A DNA stretch of 5,966 nucleotides from Pseudomonadota bacterium (GTDB lineage Bacteria > Myxococcota > Myxococcia > Myxococcales > Anaeromyxobacteraceae): assembly GCA_023411405.1 (NCBI GenBank), contig JAEYOU010000530.1, forward strand, positions 1-5,966. Direction: 5' to 3'. Below, one piece after another: positions 1-5,315 of the stretch (position 1 is its first letter; every line of letters begins with the position of its first letter). The notes under the pieces are model-generated. The model was not told the origin of the DNA. It saw nothing but the letters and a program-made list of their open reading frames with translations, and searched no databases. The position numbers and the translations under genes were made by a program.

Positions 1-332
1 TCGCCGACGGCCTCGCGGCGCTGCAGGCGCTCGTGATGAGCCGCCCGGCGGGCCGCGCGCGGTTCAAGGCCCGGCTGCTGCTCGCCCAGGCCGCGGCGGG
101 CGCGGGGCTGCAGCCGGTCGCGCTCGCGACGTTCGAGGAGCTGGACCGGGAGTCGTTGGCGCACCGGCTCGACGCGTGGGAGCCCATGCTCGCCGCCGAG
201 TGCCTGAAGGGGCTGGTCGCGGCGTCGCGCGCGCTGGCCCAGGATCCGCGTGGCACGAGCCCGGAGCTCGCCAGCCAGTATCAGCGCCTGTGCCGACTCG
301 ATCCGGCGGCGGCGCACGAGGTGTGGCCGTGA
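1..332 (+). CDS. tssA: TssA, T6SS cap/assembly protein (C-terminal fragment, 5' truncated by window)
   Basis: The reading frame is open from base 3 and ends at the TGA at 330-332, giving the last 109 residues of a larger protein. TssA proteins coordinate T6SS assembly: they bind the membrane complex and baseplate and prime or cap the growing tube and sheath. The fragment resembles the C-terminal VasJ-type domain of TssA: an 'RFKARLLLAQ' helix, then 'FEELD', then 'LDAWEPMLAAECLKGL' at about fragment residues 56-71, close to the family's usual 'W-E-P-x-L-A' helix. It ends 'AAAHEVWP', after a 'YQRLCRLDP' segment that looks like the usual closing helix. Its place directly upstream of tssB is common in T6SS clusters. 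The true start and N-terminal domain lie outside the window, so the TssA subclass cannot be judged fully. The assignment rests on these motifs plus context. Confidence 0.85.
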   Translation, partial: ADGLAALQALVMSRPAGRARFKARLLLAQAAAGAGLQPVALATFEELDRESLAHRLDAWEPMLAAECLKGLVAASRALAQDPRGTSPELASQYQRLCRLDPAAAHEVWP

Positions 333-350
333 TCGAGAAACCGCCCACAC

Positions 351-357
351 GAGGAGG
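351..357 (+). promoter_or_regulatory. Ribosome-binding site of tssB
   Basis: GAGGAGG lies 6 nt upstream of the ATG at 364 and is a near-perfect Shine-Dalgarno sequence. It decides the tssB start in favour of ATG 364 over upstream in-frame starts that would overlap tssA, such as GTG 250. No promoter-like sequence is evident in the 31-nt tssA-tssB gap, so tssB is probably co-transcribed with tssA. Confidence 0.85.
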
Positions 358-363
358 ACGAGG

Positions 364-852
364 ATGAGCCCGAAGGACCAGACGGTCGCCCCGAAGGAGC
401 GCGTCAACATCGTCTACAAGTCGCAGGTCGGCGACCAGCAGGAGGAGGCCGAGCTCCCGCTCAAGATCCTGATGGTGGGCGACTACACCGGCAGGCCGGA
501 CGACACGCCGCTCGAGGAGCGCAAGCCGATCAACGTGGACAAGGACAACTTCAACGAGGTGATGGCCAAGCAGAACCTCGAGGTCGCCGTCCAGGTGCCG
601 AACAAGCTGTCCGACGAGAAGGACGCGACGCTCGACCTGAAGCTCCAGTTCAAGAAGCTGGACGACTTCGGGCCCGAGGGCGTCGTGAACCAGGTCCCGG
701 AGCTGCGCAAGCTGCTCGAGCTGCGCTCCGCGCTCACCGCCCTGAAGGGGCCACTCGGCAACATCCCCGCCTTCCGGAAGAAGATCCAGACGATGCTCGG
801 GGACGACGAGTCCCGCAAGAAGCTGATGAAGGAGCTCGGGCTCGCCGACTGA
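364..852 (+). CDS. tssB: TssB, small subunit of the T6SS contractile sheath (VipA family)
   Basis: This 162-residue protein matches the usual TssB/VipA length of about 160-170. TssB pairs with TssC to form the cytoplasmic sheath that wraps the Hcp tube and contracts to fire it. Family motifs are visible in order: N-terminal 'RVNIVYK' (residues 13-19), 'ELPLKILMVGDYTG' (30-43), and 'LEERKPINVDKDNFNEVM' (50-67). A beta-rich segment with 'LQFKKLDDFGPEGVV' follows, and a C-terminal helical part containing 'ALKGPLGNIPAFRKKI' closes the protein. It ends in a charged helix, 'DDESRKKLMKELGLAD'. ATG 364 was chosen because of the strong GAGGAGG site and because the protein then begins where TssB homologues usually do. 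tssC follows after 19 nt, as expected for two proteins made in equal amounts. Confidence 0.97.
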   Translation: MSPKDQTVAPKERVNIVYKSQVGDQQEEAELPLKILMVGDYTGRPDDTPLEERKPINVDKDNFNEVMAKQNLEVAVQVPNKLSDEKDATLDLKLQFKKLDDFGPEGVVNQVPELRKLLELRSALTALKGPLGNIPAFRKKIQTMLGDDESRKKLMKELGLAD

Positions 853-871
853 CGCGCCCTGGGAGAGATCG

Positions 872-2350
872 ATGGCAACCGAATCCAAGACCGAGACCCA
901 GGCGGCCCCGGCCGCCGCCGGCGGGAACCTCCTCGACGAGATCCTCGCCGAGACCCGCATGAAGCCCTCCGACGAGGGCTACGAGGTCGCGCGCCGCGGC
1001 GTGCAGGCCTTCATGCAGGAGCTGCTCGCCAGCAAGGGCGCGGAGCGGGTCGATCGCGGCGCGGCCGACGCGATGATCGCCGAGATCGACAAGCGGCTCA
1101 GCGCCCAGGTGAACGAGATCCTCCACGCGCCCGAGTTCCAGAAGCTCGAGTCGGCGTGGCGCTCGCTCCGGTTCGTGGTGGACCGGGTGGACTTCCGCGA
1201 GAACATCAAGATGGAGGTCCTCTCGGTCCCGAAGGACGACCTCCTCGCCGACCTCGAGGACTCGCCCGACCTGACGAAGAGCGGCTTCTACAAGCTCGTC
1301 TACTCCAACGAGTACGGCGTCTTCGGCGGCAAGCCGTTCGGCGTCATGAACCTCAACTACGAGCTCGGGCCCGGCGCGCAGGACATCGAGCTGCTGCGGA
1401 AGACCGCCGCGGTGGCCGCGATGTCCCACTGCCCGATCATCTCGAACGCGAGCCCGGCGTTCTTCGGCGAGGAGTCGTTCAGGAACGTCCCCAACCTGAA
1501 GGACCTCAAGTCGCTCTTCGAGGGGCCCCAGTACGCGCGCTGGCAGGGCTTCCGGGAGAGCGAGGACGCGCGCTACGTCGGCCTCTGCATGCCGCGGTTC
1601 CTCCTCCGGACGCCGTACGGCGAGGGCTCCGTCCCCGTCAAGTCCTTCAACTTCGAGGAGGACGTGGTCGATCACCACGAGCGGTACCTGTGGGGCTACG
1701 CGTCCAACGCGATGGTGACCCGGATCGCCGACTCGTTCGCCCAGTACCGCTGGGGCCCGAACATCATCGGCCCGCAGTCCGGCGGCACGATCGAGAACCT
1801 GCCGATCCACACCTACAAGGCGATGGGCGAGCTGCAGAACAAGATCCCGACCGAGATCCTGCTCACCGAGCGCCGCGAGTACGAGCTCTCGGAGGAGGGG
1901 TTCATCGGGCTCACCTACCGGAAGGACACGGACAACGCGGCGTTCTTCTCGGCGAACTCGATGCAGAAGGCGAAGACCTTCTCCAACACGCCCGACGGCA
2001 AGCAGGCCGAGACGAACTACCGGCTGGGCACGCAGCTCCCGTACATGTTCATCATGACCCGCCTCGCGCACTACATCAAAGTGCTGCAGCGCGAGCAGAT
2101 CGGGAGCTGGAAGGAGCGCGGCGACCTCCAGCGGGAGCTGAACGCCTGGATCAGCCAGTACGTCGCGGACATGGACGATCCCGCCCCCTCGGTCCGGTCG
2201 CGCCGGCCGCTGCGGCAGGCCGAGATCGCGGTCGAGGACGTCCCCGGCCAACCGGGGTGGTACCGTTGTAGCTTGAAGGTCCGTCCGCACTTCAAGTACA
2301 TGGGAGCATCCTTCACGCTCTCACTGGTGGGGAAGCTGGACAAGGAGTGA
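872..2350 (+). CDS. tssC: TssC, large subunit of the T6SS contractile sheath (VipB family)
   Basis: This 492-residue protein has the normal TssC/VipB length. It intertwines with TssB in the sheath, and its family also carries the determinants recognised by ClpV (TssH) for recycling after contraction. Visible family features include an N-terminal helical part ending in 'LNAWI'-type repeats of sheath proteins, 'HAPEFQKLESAWRSLRFVV' near residues 85-105, and 'FGVMNLNYEL' near 156-165. Further on are 'PRFLLRTPYG' (about 240-249), 'SFNFEED', 'IENLPIHTYK', 'KIPTEILLTERREYELSEEG' and 'FIGLTYRKDTDNAAFF'. The C-terminus reads 'PHFKYMGASFTLSLVGKLD' (from about residue 472). The ATG at 872 is preceded by GGGAGAG at 861-867. 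The 19-nt gap to tssB indicates one transcript. An 82-nt spacer with hairpins separates it from hcp. No frameshift or missing segment is apparent. Confidence 0.98.
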   Translation: MATESKTETQAAPAAAGGNLLDEILAETRMKPSDEGYEVARRGVQAFMQELLASKGAERVDRGAADAMIAEIDKRLSAQVNEILHAPEFQKLESAWRSLRFVVDRVDFRENIKMEVLSVPKDDLLADLEDSPDLTKSGFYKLVYSNEYGVFGGKPFGVMNLNYELGPGAQDIELLRKTAAVAAMSHCPIISNASPAFFGEESFRNVPNLKDLKSLFEGPQYARWQGFRESEDARYVGLCMPRFLLRTPYGEGSVPVKSFNFEEDVVDHHERYLWGYASNAMVTRIADSFAQYRWGPNIIGPQSGGTIENLPIHTYKAMGELQNKIPTEILLTERREYELSEEGFIGLTYRKDTDNAAFFSANSMQKAKTFSNTPDGKQAETNYRLGTQLPYMFIMTRLAHYIKVLQREQIGSWKERGDLQRELNAWISQYVADMDDPAPSVRSRRPLRQAEIAVEDVPGQPGWYRCSLKVRPHFKYMGASFTLSLVGKLDKE

Positions 2351-2360
2351 AGCGGAGCAC

Positions 2361-2394
2361 GGCAGGGGCCGACTCACCGGCATCGGCCCCCGCC
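2361..2394 (+). promoter_or_regulatory. RNA hairpin between tssC and hcp
   Basis: GGGGCCGA (2365-2372) is the exact reverse complement of TCGGCCCC (2383-2390), with a 10-nt loop. Past one A/C mismatch (2364/2391), GGC (2361-2363) pairs with GCC (2392-2394). The structure starts 10 nt after the tssC stop. There is no T-run after it, so a classical intrinsic terminator is unlikely. It could be an attenuator, a Rho-independent pause, or a processing or stability element that separates sheath mRNA from hcp mRNA. The pairing is seen directly; the function is inferred. Confidence 0.65.
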
Positions 2395-2399
2395 GGGAG

Positions 2400-2414
2400 T
2401 CTGGGACGCCCGGA
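2400..2414 (+). promoter_or_regulatory. Small hairpin upstream of the hcp ribosome-binding site
   Basis: TCTGGG (2400-2405) pairs with CCCGGA (2409-2414), with one T-G wobble and a 3-nt loop, giving a 6-bp stem ending 7 nt before the hcp Shine-Dalgarno sequence. It overlaps an alternative pairing of CCGGG (2393-2397) with CCCGG (2409-2413), which would disturb the lower stem of the hairpin at 2361-2394. Short GC stems are common in such GC-rich DNA, so this is a weaker call than the preceding hairpin. Confidence 0.35.
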
Positions 2415-2421
2415 GACGTGC

Positions 2422-2427
2422 GGGGAG
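2422..2427 (+). promoter_or_regulatory. Ribosome-binding site of hcp
   Basis: GGGGAG lies 5 nt upstream of ATG 2433. This placement selects ATG 2433 over the in-frame GTG at 2418, which lies upstream of the site and would add five residues (M-R-G-A-I) not usual for Hcp. Confidence 0.75.
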
Positions 2428-2432
2428 CGATC

Positions 2433-2924
2433 ATGGCCGAGACAGTCCACCTGTTCCTGAAGATCAACGGCAACGCGGTGAAGGGGGAGAGCACGCAGAC
2501 GAGCCTCGGTCGCGAGGGCTCGATCGAGTGCGTCTCCTACGAGATGAGCGTCACCAGCGCGCGCGAGGCGGCCACGAACCTCGTCACGGCGCGCCGGCAG
2601 TTCAGCCCGCTCCGGATCGTGAAGCGGGTCGACCGGAGCTCGCCGCTGCTCGTGGCGGCGCTCAGCCAGAACCAGAAGATCGACGGGGTCTTCAAGTTCT
2701 TCCGGCCGAACCCGAGCGGCGACGGCACCACCGAGCAGTACTTCACGGTGGAGATCAAGGAGGGCAACGTCGCCTCCGTGAAGCAGTTCGTCCCGTCGAC
2801 GATCCAGAAGGAGACGGCCGGCGAGCCGCCGCAGGAGGAGGTGACGTTCGTCTTCAAGACGATCACCTGGACGTACACGAACGGCGGCGTCACCCACACC
2901 GACAGCTGGGCCGGCGAGGGCTGA
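2433..2924 (+). CDS. hcp: Hcp, T6SS inner-tube protein (TssD)
   Basis: This 163-residue protein is very close to the usual Hcp length of about 160-170. Hcp forms hexameric rings that stack into the tube propelled out of the cell; it is normally the most abundant secreted T6SS protein and can carry effectors in its lumen. The start 'MAETVHLFLKINGN' and 'VKGEST' match the opening strand of Hcp ('F-x-K-I-x-G-x-x-G-E-S'). 'IECVSYEMSV' near residues 30-40 fits the 'I-x-V-x-S/Y-x-x' strand, and 'IVKRVDRSSPLLVAAL' fits the conserved 'K-x-x-D-x-x-S-P-x-L' segment. 'YFTVEIKEGNVASV' and the C-terminal 'TITWTYTNGGVTHTDSW' are typical of a subgroup of Hcp proteins. It has no signal peptide, as expected, and no C-terminal effector domain. 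The gene is set apart by structured spacers of 82 and 90 nt, unlike the tight gaps elsewhere, which suggests its own expression level. Confidence 0.97.
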   Translation: MAETVHLFLKINGNAVKGESTQTSLGREGSIECVSYEMSVTSAREAATNLVTARRQFSPLRIVKRVDRSSPLLVAALSQNQKIDGVFKFFRPNPSGDGTTEQYFTVEIKEGNVASVKQFVPSTIQKETAGEPPQEEVTFVFKTITWTYTNGGVTHTDSWAGEG

Positions 2925-2950
2925 TCCTCGACTCGCGCCACCCACCCCCT

Positions 2951-2977
2951 GCGCACCCCGGAGCTCCCGGGGTACGC
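2951..2977 (+). promoter_or_regulatory. RNA hairpin downstream of hcp
   Basis: ACCCCGG (2955-2961) pairs exactly with CCGGGGT (2967-2973) around the 5-nt loop AGCTC. After one C/A mismatch (2954/2974), GCG (2951-2953) pairs with CGC (2975-2977). It lies 26 nt after the hcp stop and is followed by a G-rich stretch, not a T-run. A 3' stability hairpin for hcp mRNA or a partial transcription barrier before tssE is plausible. The pairing is seen; the role is inferred. Confidence 0.6.
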
Positions 2978-3014
2978 GGGGGCGGGCGGTGGAGCGCTCT
3001 ACTCTCAGGCACTC

Positions 3015-3392
3015 TTGGCAGGCCGCGGGCTCCTCTCCCGGATCGGCAGCGAGGCTCCCCTCGACGAGGTCGGGGCCGTGCTGGAACACCTGCGCGTGCT
3101 GCTCAACACGCGCCAGGGCGAGACCCCCTGCGCGCCGGACTTCGGGGTGATGGACCTCTCCGACGTCGTCCACGCCTTCCCGGCCGCGGGCCCCGGCCTC
3201 GCGAAGGCCATCCGCGCCACGATCCTCCAGTACGAGCCGCGCCTCACGCACGTGAGCGTGCGCCACGTGCCCGACGACGGCCTCCAGCTCCGGTTCGAGA
3301 TCAGCGCGCAGATCGCGGGGCGGCGCGGCGCGCGCCCGGTCCGGTTCGCCACGACGGTCCGCCCCGGCGGCCGCTACGACGTCGCGGGGTGA
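3015..3392 (+). CDS. tssE: TssE, T6SS baseplate gp25-like protein
   Basis: This 125-residue protein belongs to the TssE family, related to phage T4 gp25, the baseplate wedge component from which sheath polymerisation starts. Typical features are 'LLSRI' (residues 6-10, the family's 'L-L-D-R-L' opening), 'LRVLLNTRQG' (26-35), 'FGVMDLSD' (43-50, the usual 'Y-G-V-P-D-L') and 'IRATILQYEPRL' (66-77, the conserved 'E-P-R-L' of gp25). Two C-terminal strands follow. The only usable start before these motifs is TTG 3015; its Shine-Dalgarno is weak (AGG at 3007-3009), while a better GGTGGAG at 2988-2994 is about 20 nt away. The frame is the same as hcp and stays open back to the hcp TGA, so the start is the least certain point here. 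tssF begins 2 nt after its stop, implying translational coupling. Confidence 0.93.
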   Translation: MAGRGLLSRIGSEAPLDEVGAVLEHLRVLLNTRQGETPCAPDFGVMDLSDVVHAFPAAGPGLAKAIRATILQYEPRLTHVSVRHVPDDGLQLRFEISAQIAGRRGARPVRFATTVRPGGRYDVAG

Positions 3393-3394
3393 CG

Positions 3395-5134
3395 ATGTTC
3401 TCGAAGCGCTACCAGTCGGAGCTCCAGTTCCTGCGCGGCCTCGGCAAGGAGTTCGCCGCCGTGCACCCCTCCGCGGCCGGCCTCCTCGCCGAGCGCGGCG
3501 GCGATCCCGACGTGGAGCGGCTGCTCGAGGGCTTCGCGTTCCTCTCGGCCCGCATCCGCGAACGGCTCGACAGCGCCGTCCCGGAGCTCATCCAGGATCT
3601 CGCCGAGATCCTCGTGCCGCACGTGCTGCGCCCCGTGCCGGCCGCCACCATCGTCGAGTTCCTTCCCACCCCCGGCGCGCTCCGCGCCCGCGCCCGCATC
3701 GCCGCGGGCGCCGAGCTCGGCACCGCCCCGGTCGACGGGTTCCCGTGCCGGTTCCGGACCACCGCCGACCTCGACCTCCTCCCGGTGACGGTGCAGGACG
3801 CGGCGCTCGACCAGGCCATCGGGGCGACGCCCGTGCTGCGCCTCTCGCTCCAGGCGCCCCCGCCCGCGCTGCCGAGCGTGTTCGAGGAGGGCGGCATCCG
3901 GTTCTTCCTCCAGGGCGAGCTGCCGTTCACGACCACGCTCCTCCTGTGGCTCGGCCGCCACCTCAAGGGCGTGCAGGTGAAGGGCGCCGGCGCGCGGCCG
4001 GTGCAGCTCCCCGCGCGCGCCGTCCGGCTCCCGGCGTTCGGCCCCACGTTCCCGCTCCTCCCCTGGCCCGCGCTCGCGCCGCAGGGCTACCGGACGCTGC
4101 TCGAGTACTTCACGCTCCCGCAGAAGTTCCTCTTCTTCGAGGTCCGCGGCCTCCACGAGGCGCTCGGCGCCGCCCAGGAGCGGTTCGAGCTCGCGCTCCA
4201 GTTCGACCGCCCGCCGGACCTGCCGTCGCGCGTGTCGAAGGACCACTTCCGCACGAACTGCGTCCCCGCGGTGAACCTGTTCCCCGCGAGCGGCGAGCCC
4301 ATCCGGCTCGAGGCGCTCGGCGAGGAGCACCTCGTGCGCGCCGCGGAGCTCGATCCGCGCGCGGTGGAGGTGTTCCAGATCGAGTCGGTCACCGGCCTCC
4401 CCGACGCCCGCGGCCGCCGGCGCCCCTACCCCGCCTTCGCAGGCTACGACCGCTCCTACGGGCCGGACGTCCACTACCACCGCGTCCGCCGCCGCCACTC
4501 GGCGCTCGACGGCGGCATGGACGTGTACCTGTCCGTGCTCACGCCGCGCGGCACCGGCCCCGGCCCGGAGGAGGAGATCCTGTCGCTCGAGCTCCTCTGC
4601 ACGAACCGGTCGCTCCCGGGGCAGCTCCGGCTCGGCGACGTCTCGGTGATGACCCCCGGCTCGCCGACCATGGCGCGGTTCCGCAACATCGTGCCGGTGA
4701 CGAAGCCGGTCCGGCCGCCGCTCGGGGGCGAGCTCCAGTGGCGGCTCGTCTCGCACCTCGCCGCCGGCCGGAGCTCGCTCGCGAGGCCCGAGGCGCTCCG
4801 CGCCCTGCTCTCGGCCTACGACTTCCCGTCGTTCGTGGACCAGCAGGCCGGGCGCGCCAACCAGCTCCGCATCGAGGGCGTGCGGGCGGTGGAGGCGGCC
4901 GAGGCGCGCCGGCTCCTCGGGGGCGCGGTCGTCCGCGGCACGCGGCTCCTCCTGCTCCTCGACGAGGCCCACTTCGCGAGCCCCGGCGACGCCTTCCTGT
5001 TCGGCGGCGTGCTCGACGAGCTCCTCGGCGCCCAGGTGCCGGTGAACGCCTTCGTCGAGCTGGCCATCCGCCTCGATCCCTCGCACCGGGAGTACGCATG
5101 GACCCCGCGGAACGGGACGCTGGCGCTGATCTGA
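3395..5134 (+). CDS. tssF: TssF, T6SS baseplate wedge protein
   Basis: This 579-residue protein fits the TssF (VasA/ImpG) family, usually about 580-620 residues. TssF and TssG form the baseplate wedge core, which holds the VgrG hub and connects to TssE and TssK. The N-terminus is characteristic: 'YQSELQFLRGLGKEF', 'HPSAAGLLAE', 'DPDVERLLEGFAFLSARI', 'PELIQDLAEILVPHVLRPVP' in the first 90 residues. Later come 'LEYFTLPQKFLFFEV' (about 235-250), 'NCVPAVNLFP' (about 288-297), 'ELLCTNRSLPGQL' (about 398-410), and near 515-560 'GTRLLLLLDEAHF', 'FLFGGVLDELL' and 'VNAFVEL'. It ends 'WTPRNGTLALI', as homologues end with a 'W-x-P-R-x-G' segment. GGGG at 3386-3389, inside the end of tssE, serves as a modest Shine-Dalgarno for ATG 3395. 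Unusually, a 181-nt structured spacer, not a short gap or overlap, separates it from tssG. Confidence 0.97.
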   Translation: MFSKRYQSELQFLRGLGKEFAAVHPSAAGLLAERGGDPDVERLLEGFAFLSARIRERLDSAVPELIQDLAEILVPHVLRPVPAATIVEFLPTPGALRARARIAAGAELGTAPVDGFPCRFRTTADLDLLPVTVQDAALDQAIGATPVLRLSLQAPPPALPSVFEEGGIRFFLQGELPFTTTLLLWLGRHLKGVQVKGAGARPVQLPARAVRLPAFGPTFPLLPWPALAPQGYRTLLEYFTLPQKFLFFEVRGLHEALGAAQERFELALQFDRPPDLPSRVSKDHFRTNCVPAVNLFPASGEPIRLEALGEEHLVRAAELDPRAVEVFQIESVTGLPDARGRRRPYPAFAGYDRSYGPDVHYHRVRRRHSALDGGMDVYLSVLTPRGTGPGPEEEILSLELLCTNRSLPGQLRLGDVSVMTPGSPTMARFRNIVPVTKPVRPPLGGELQWRLVSHLAAGRSSLARPEALRALLSAYDFPSFVDQQAGRANQLRIEGVRAVEAAEARRLLGGAVVRGTRLLLLLDEAHFASPGDAFLFGGVLDELLGAQVPVNAFVELAIRLDPSHREYAWTPRNGTLALI

Positions 5135-5136
5135 CA

Positions 5137-5153
5137 CGGGGGCTGCGCCCCCG
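5137..5153 (+). repeat. Hairpin 1 of the spacer element
   Basis: CGGGGGC (5137-5143) pairs with GCCCCCG (5147-5153) around the loop TGC. It starts 2 nt after the tssF stop codon. It matches hairpin 4 (5264-5282) in its R-GGGGC / GCCCC-Y core and its T-R-C loop. No T-run follows, so it is not a standard terminator. Confidence 0.65.
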
Positions 5154-5177
5154 CCCCAGCGGCAGAGCCGCTGGGGC
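5153..5177 (+). repeat. Hairpin 2 of the spacer element (11-bp perfect stem)
   Basis: GCCCCAGCGGC (5153-5163) and GCCGCTGGGGC (5167-5177) are exact reverse complements around the loop AGA. This is the strongest simple stem in the window. It directly abuts hairpin 1, sharing base 5153, and leads into the C-rich tail CCCCACCCC. Confidence 0.75.
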
Positions 5178-5190
5178 CCCACCCCTGCTG

Positions 5191-5262
5191 CGCTGGGTCC
5201 CGCCGCGCTGCGCCGCCGACATGGGACCCACCGTCGAATGGCGGCTTGCGCGGCACCCAGCG
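5191..5262 (+). repeat. Central long hairpin with an alternative fold
   Basis: CGCTGGGT (5191-5198) pairs with ACCCAGCG (5255-5262). After a 3-nt bulge, GCCGCGC (5202-5208) pairs with GCGCGGC (5248-5254), giving 15 bp interrupted only by that bulge. Further in, GCCGCC (5212-5217) pairs with GGCGGC (5240-5245). A competing local hairpin uses TGGGTCCC (5194-5201) with GGGACCCA (5223-5230), so the two folds exclude each other through bases 5194-5198. All pairings are read directly from the sequence; in-cell folding is not shown. Confidence 0.65.
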
Positions 5263-5263
5263 A

Positions 5264-5282
5264 GGAGGGGCTACGCCCCTCC
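5264..5282 (+). repeat. Hairpin 4 of the spacer element
   Basis: GGAGGGGC (5264-5271) pairs with GCCCCTCC (5275-5282) around the loop TAC. The left arm carries most of GAGGAGGGG (5262-5270), the only Shine-Dalgarno-like sequence upstream of tssG, so this stem would hide it. The arrangement parallels hairpin 1. Confidence 0.65.
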
Positions 5283-5301
5283 CCCGCGCGTTCGCGCGGG
5301 G
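5282..5301 (+). repeat. Hairpin 5 of the spacer element
   Basis: CCCCGCGC (5282-5289) pairs with GCGCGGGG (5294-5301) around the loop GTTC. It abuts hairpin 4, as hairpin 2 abuts hairpin 1, and is followed by the second C-rich tail. It lies 14 nt before the tssG ATG. Confidence 0.65.
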
Positions 5302-5315
5302 CCCCCACCCCGCTC

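Larger units (their letters stand above)
5135..5315. repeat. Composite inverted-repeat element filling the tssF-tssG spacer
   Basis: The whole 181-nt spacer consists of nested palindromes and holds no recognisable gene. In order there are: a 7-bp hairpin (5137-5153); an 11-bp hairpin (5153-5177); a C-rich tail, GGGGCCCCACCCC (5173-5185); a long imperfect hairpin (5191-5262); an 8-bp hairpin (5264-5282); an 8-bp hairpin (5282-5301); and a second tail, GGGGCCCCCACCCC (5298-5311). The left and right parts share the same plan: a G-run/C-run hairpin with a T-R-C loop, then a C-first hairpin ending in GGGG, then the C-rich tail. This looks like a duplicated module flanking a central palindrome, in the style of REP/BIME-like or MITE-like intergenic elements. 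It begins 2 nt after the tssF stop and ends 4 nt before the tssG ATG. Whether other copies exist in the genome cannot be seen here. Confidence 0.7.

Noticed and set aside
250..363. Upstream GTG start for tssB adding 38 residues
   Set aside because: It overlaps tssA, gives unrelated Arg-rich sequence, and ATG 364 has a strong GAGGAGG site at the right distance.
734..2290. Minus-strand open frame of 518 codons opposite tssC
   Set aside because: Low-complexity Arg/Leu/Val/Glu-rich translation, fully antisense to an unmistakable tssC; a GC-driven shadow.
2433..3392. Possible Hcp-TssE fusion by read-through of the single in-frame TGA
   Set aside because: A 30-codon stretch without stops is expected by chance in such GC-rich DNA, Hcp ends where homologues end, and no read-through context is visible.
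2528..3394. Upstream extension of the tssF frame through hcp and tssE
   Set aside because: The translation before ATG 3395 is Arg/Pro-rich shadow sequence, while TssF homology begins exactly at that ATG.
5137..5177. Hairpins 1 and 2 as a Rho-independent terminator after tssF
   Set aside because: There is no T-run after either stem, and tssG must be expressed together with tssF, so termination here would not make sense without another promoter.
5191..5262. tRNA or other known structured RNA gene in the central palindrome
   Set aside because: No cloverleaf with T- and D-arm consensus can be drawn; the sequence forms one long hairpin.
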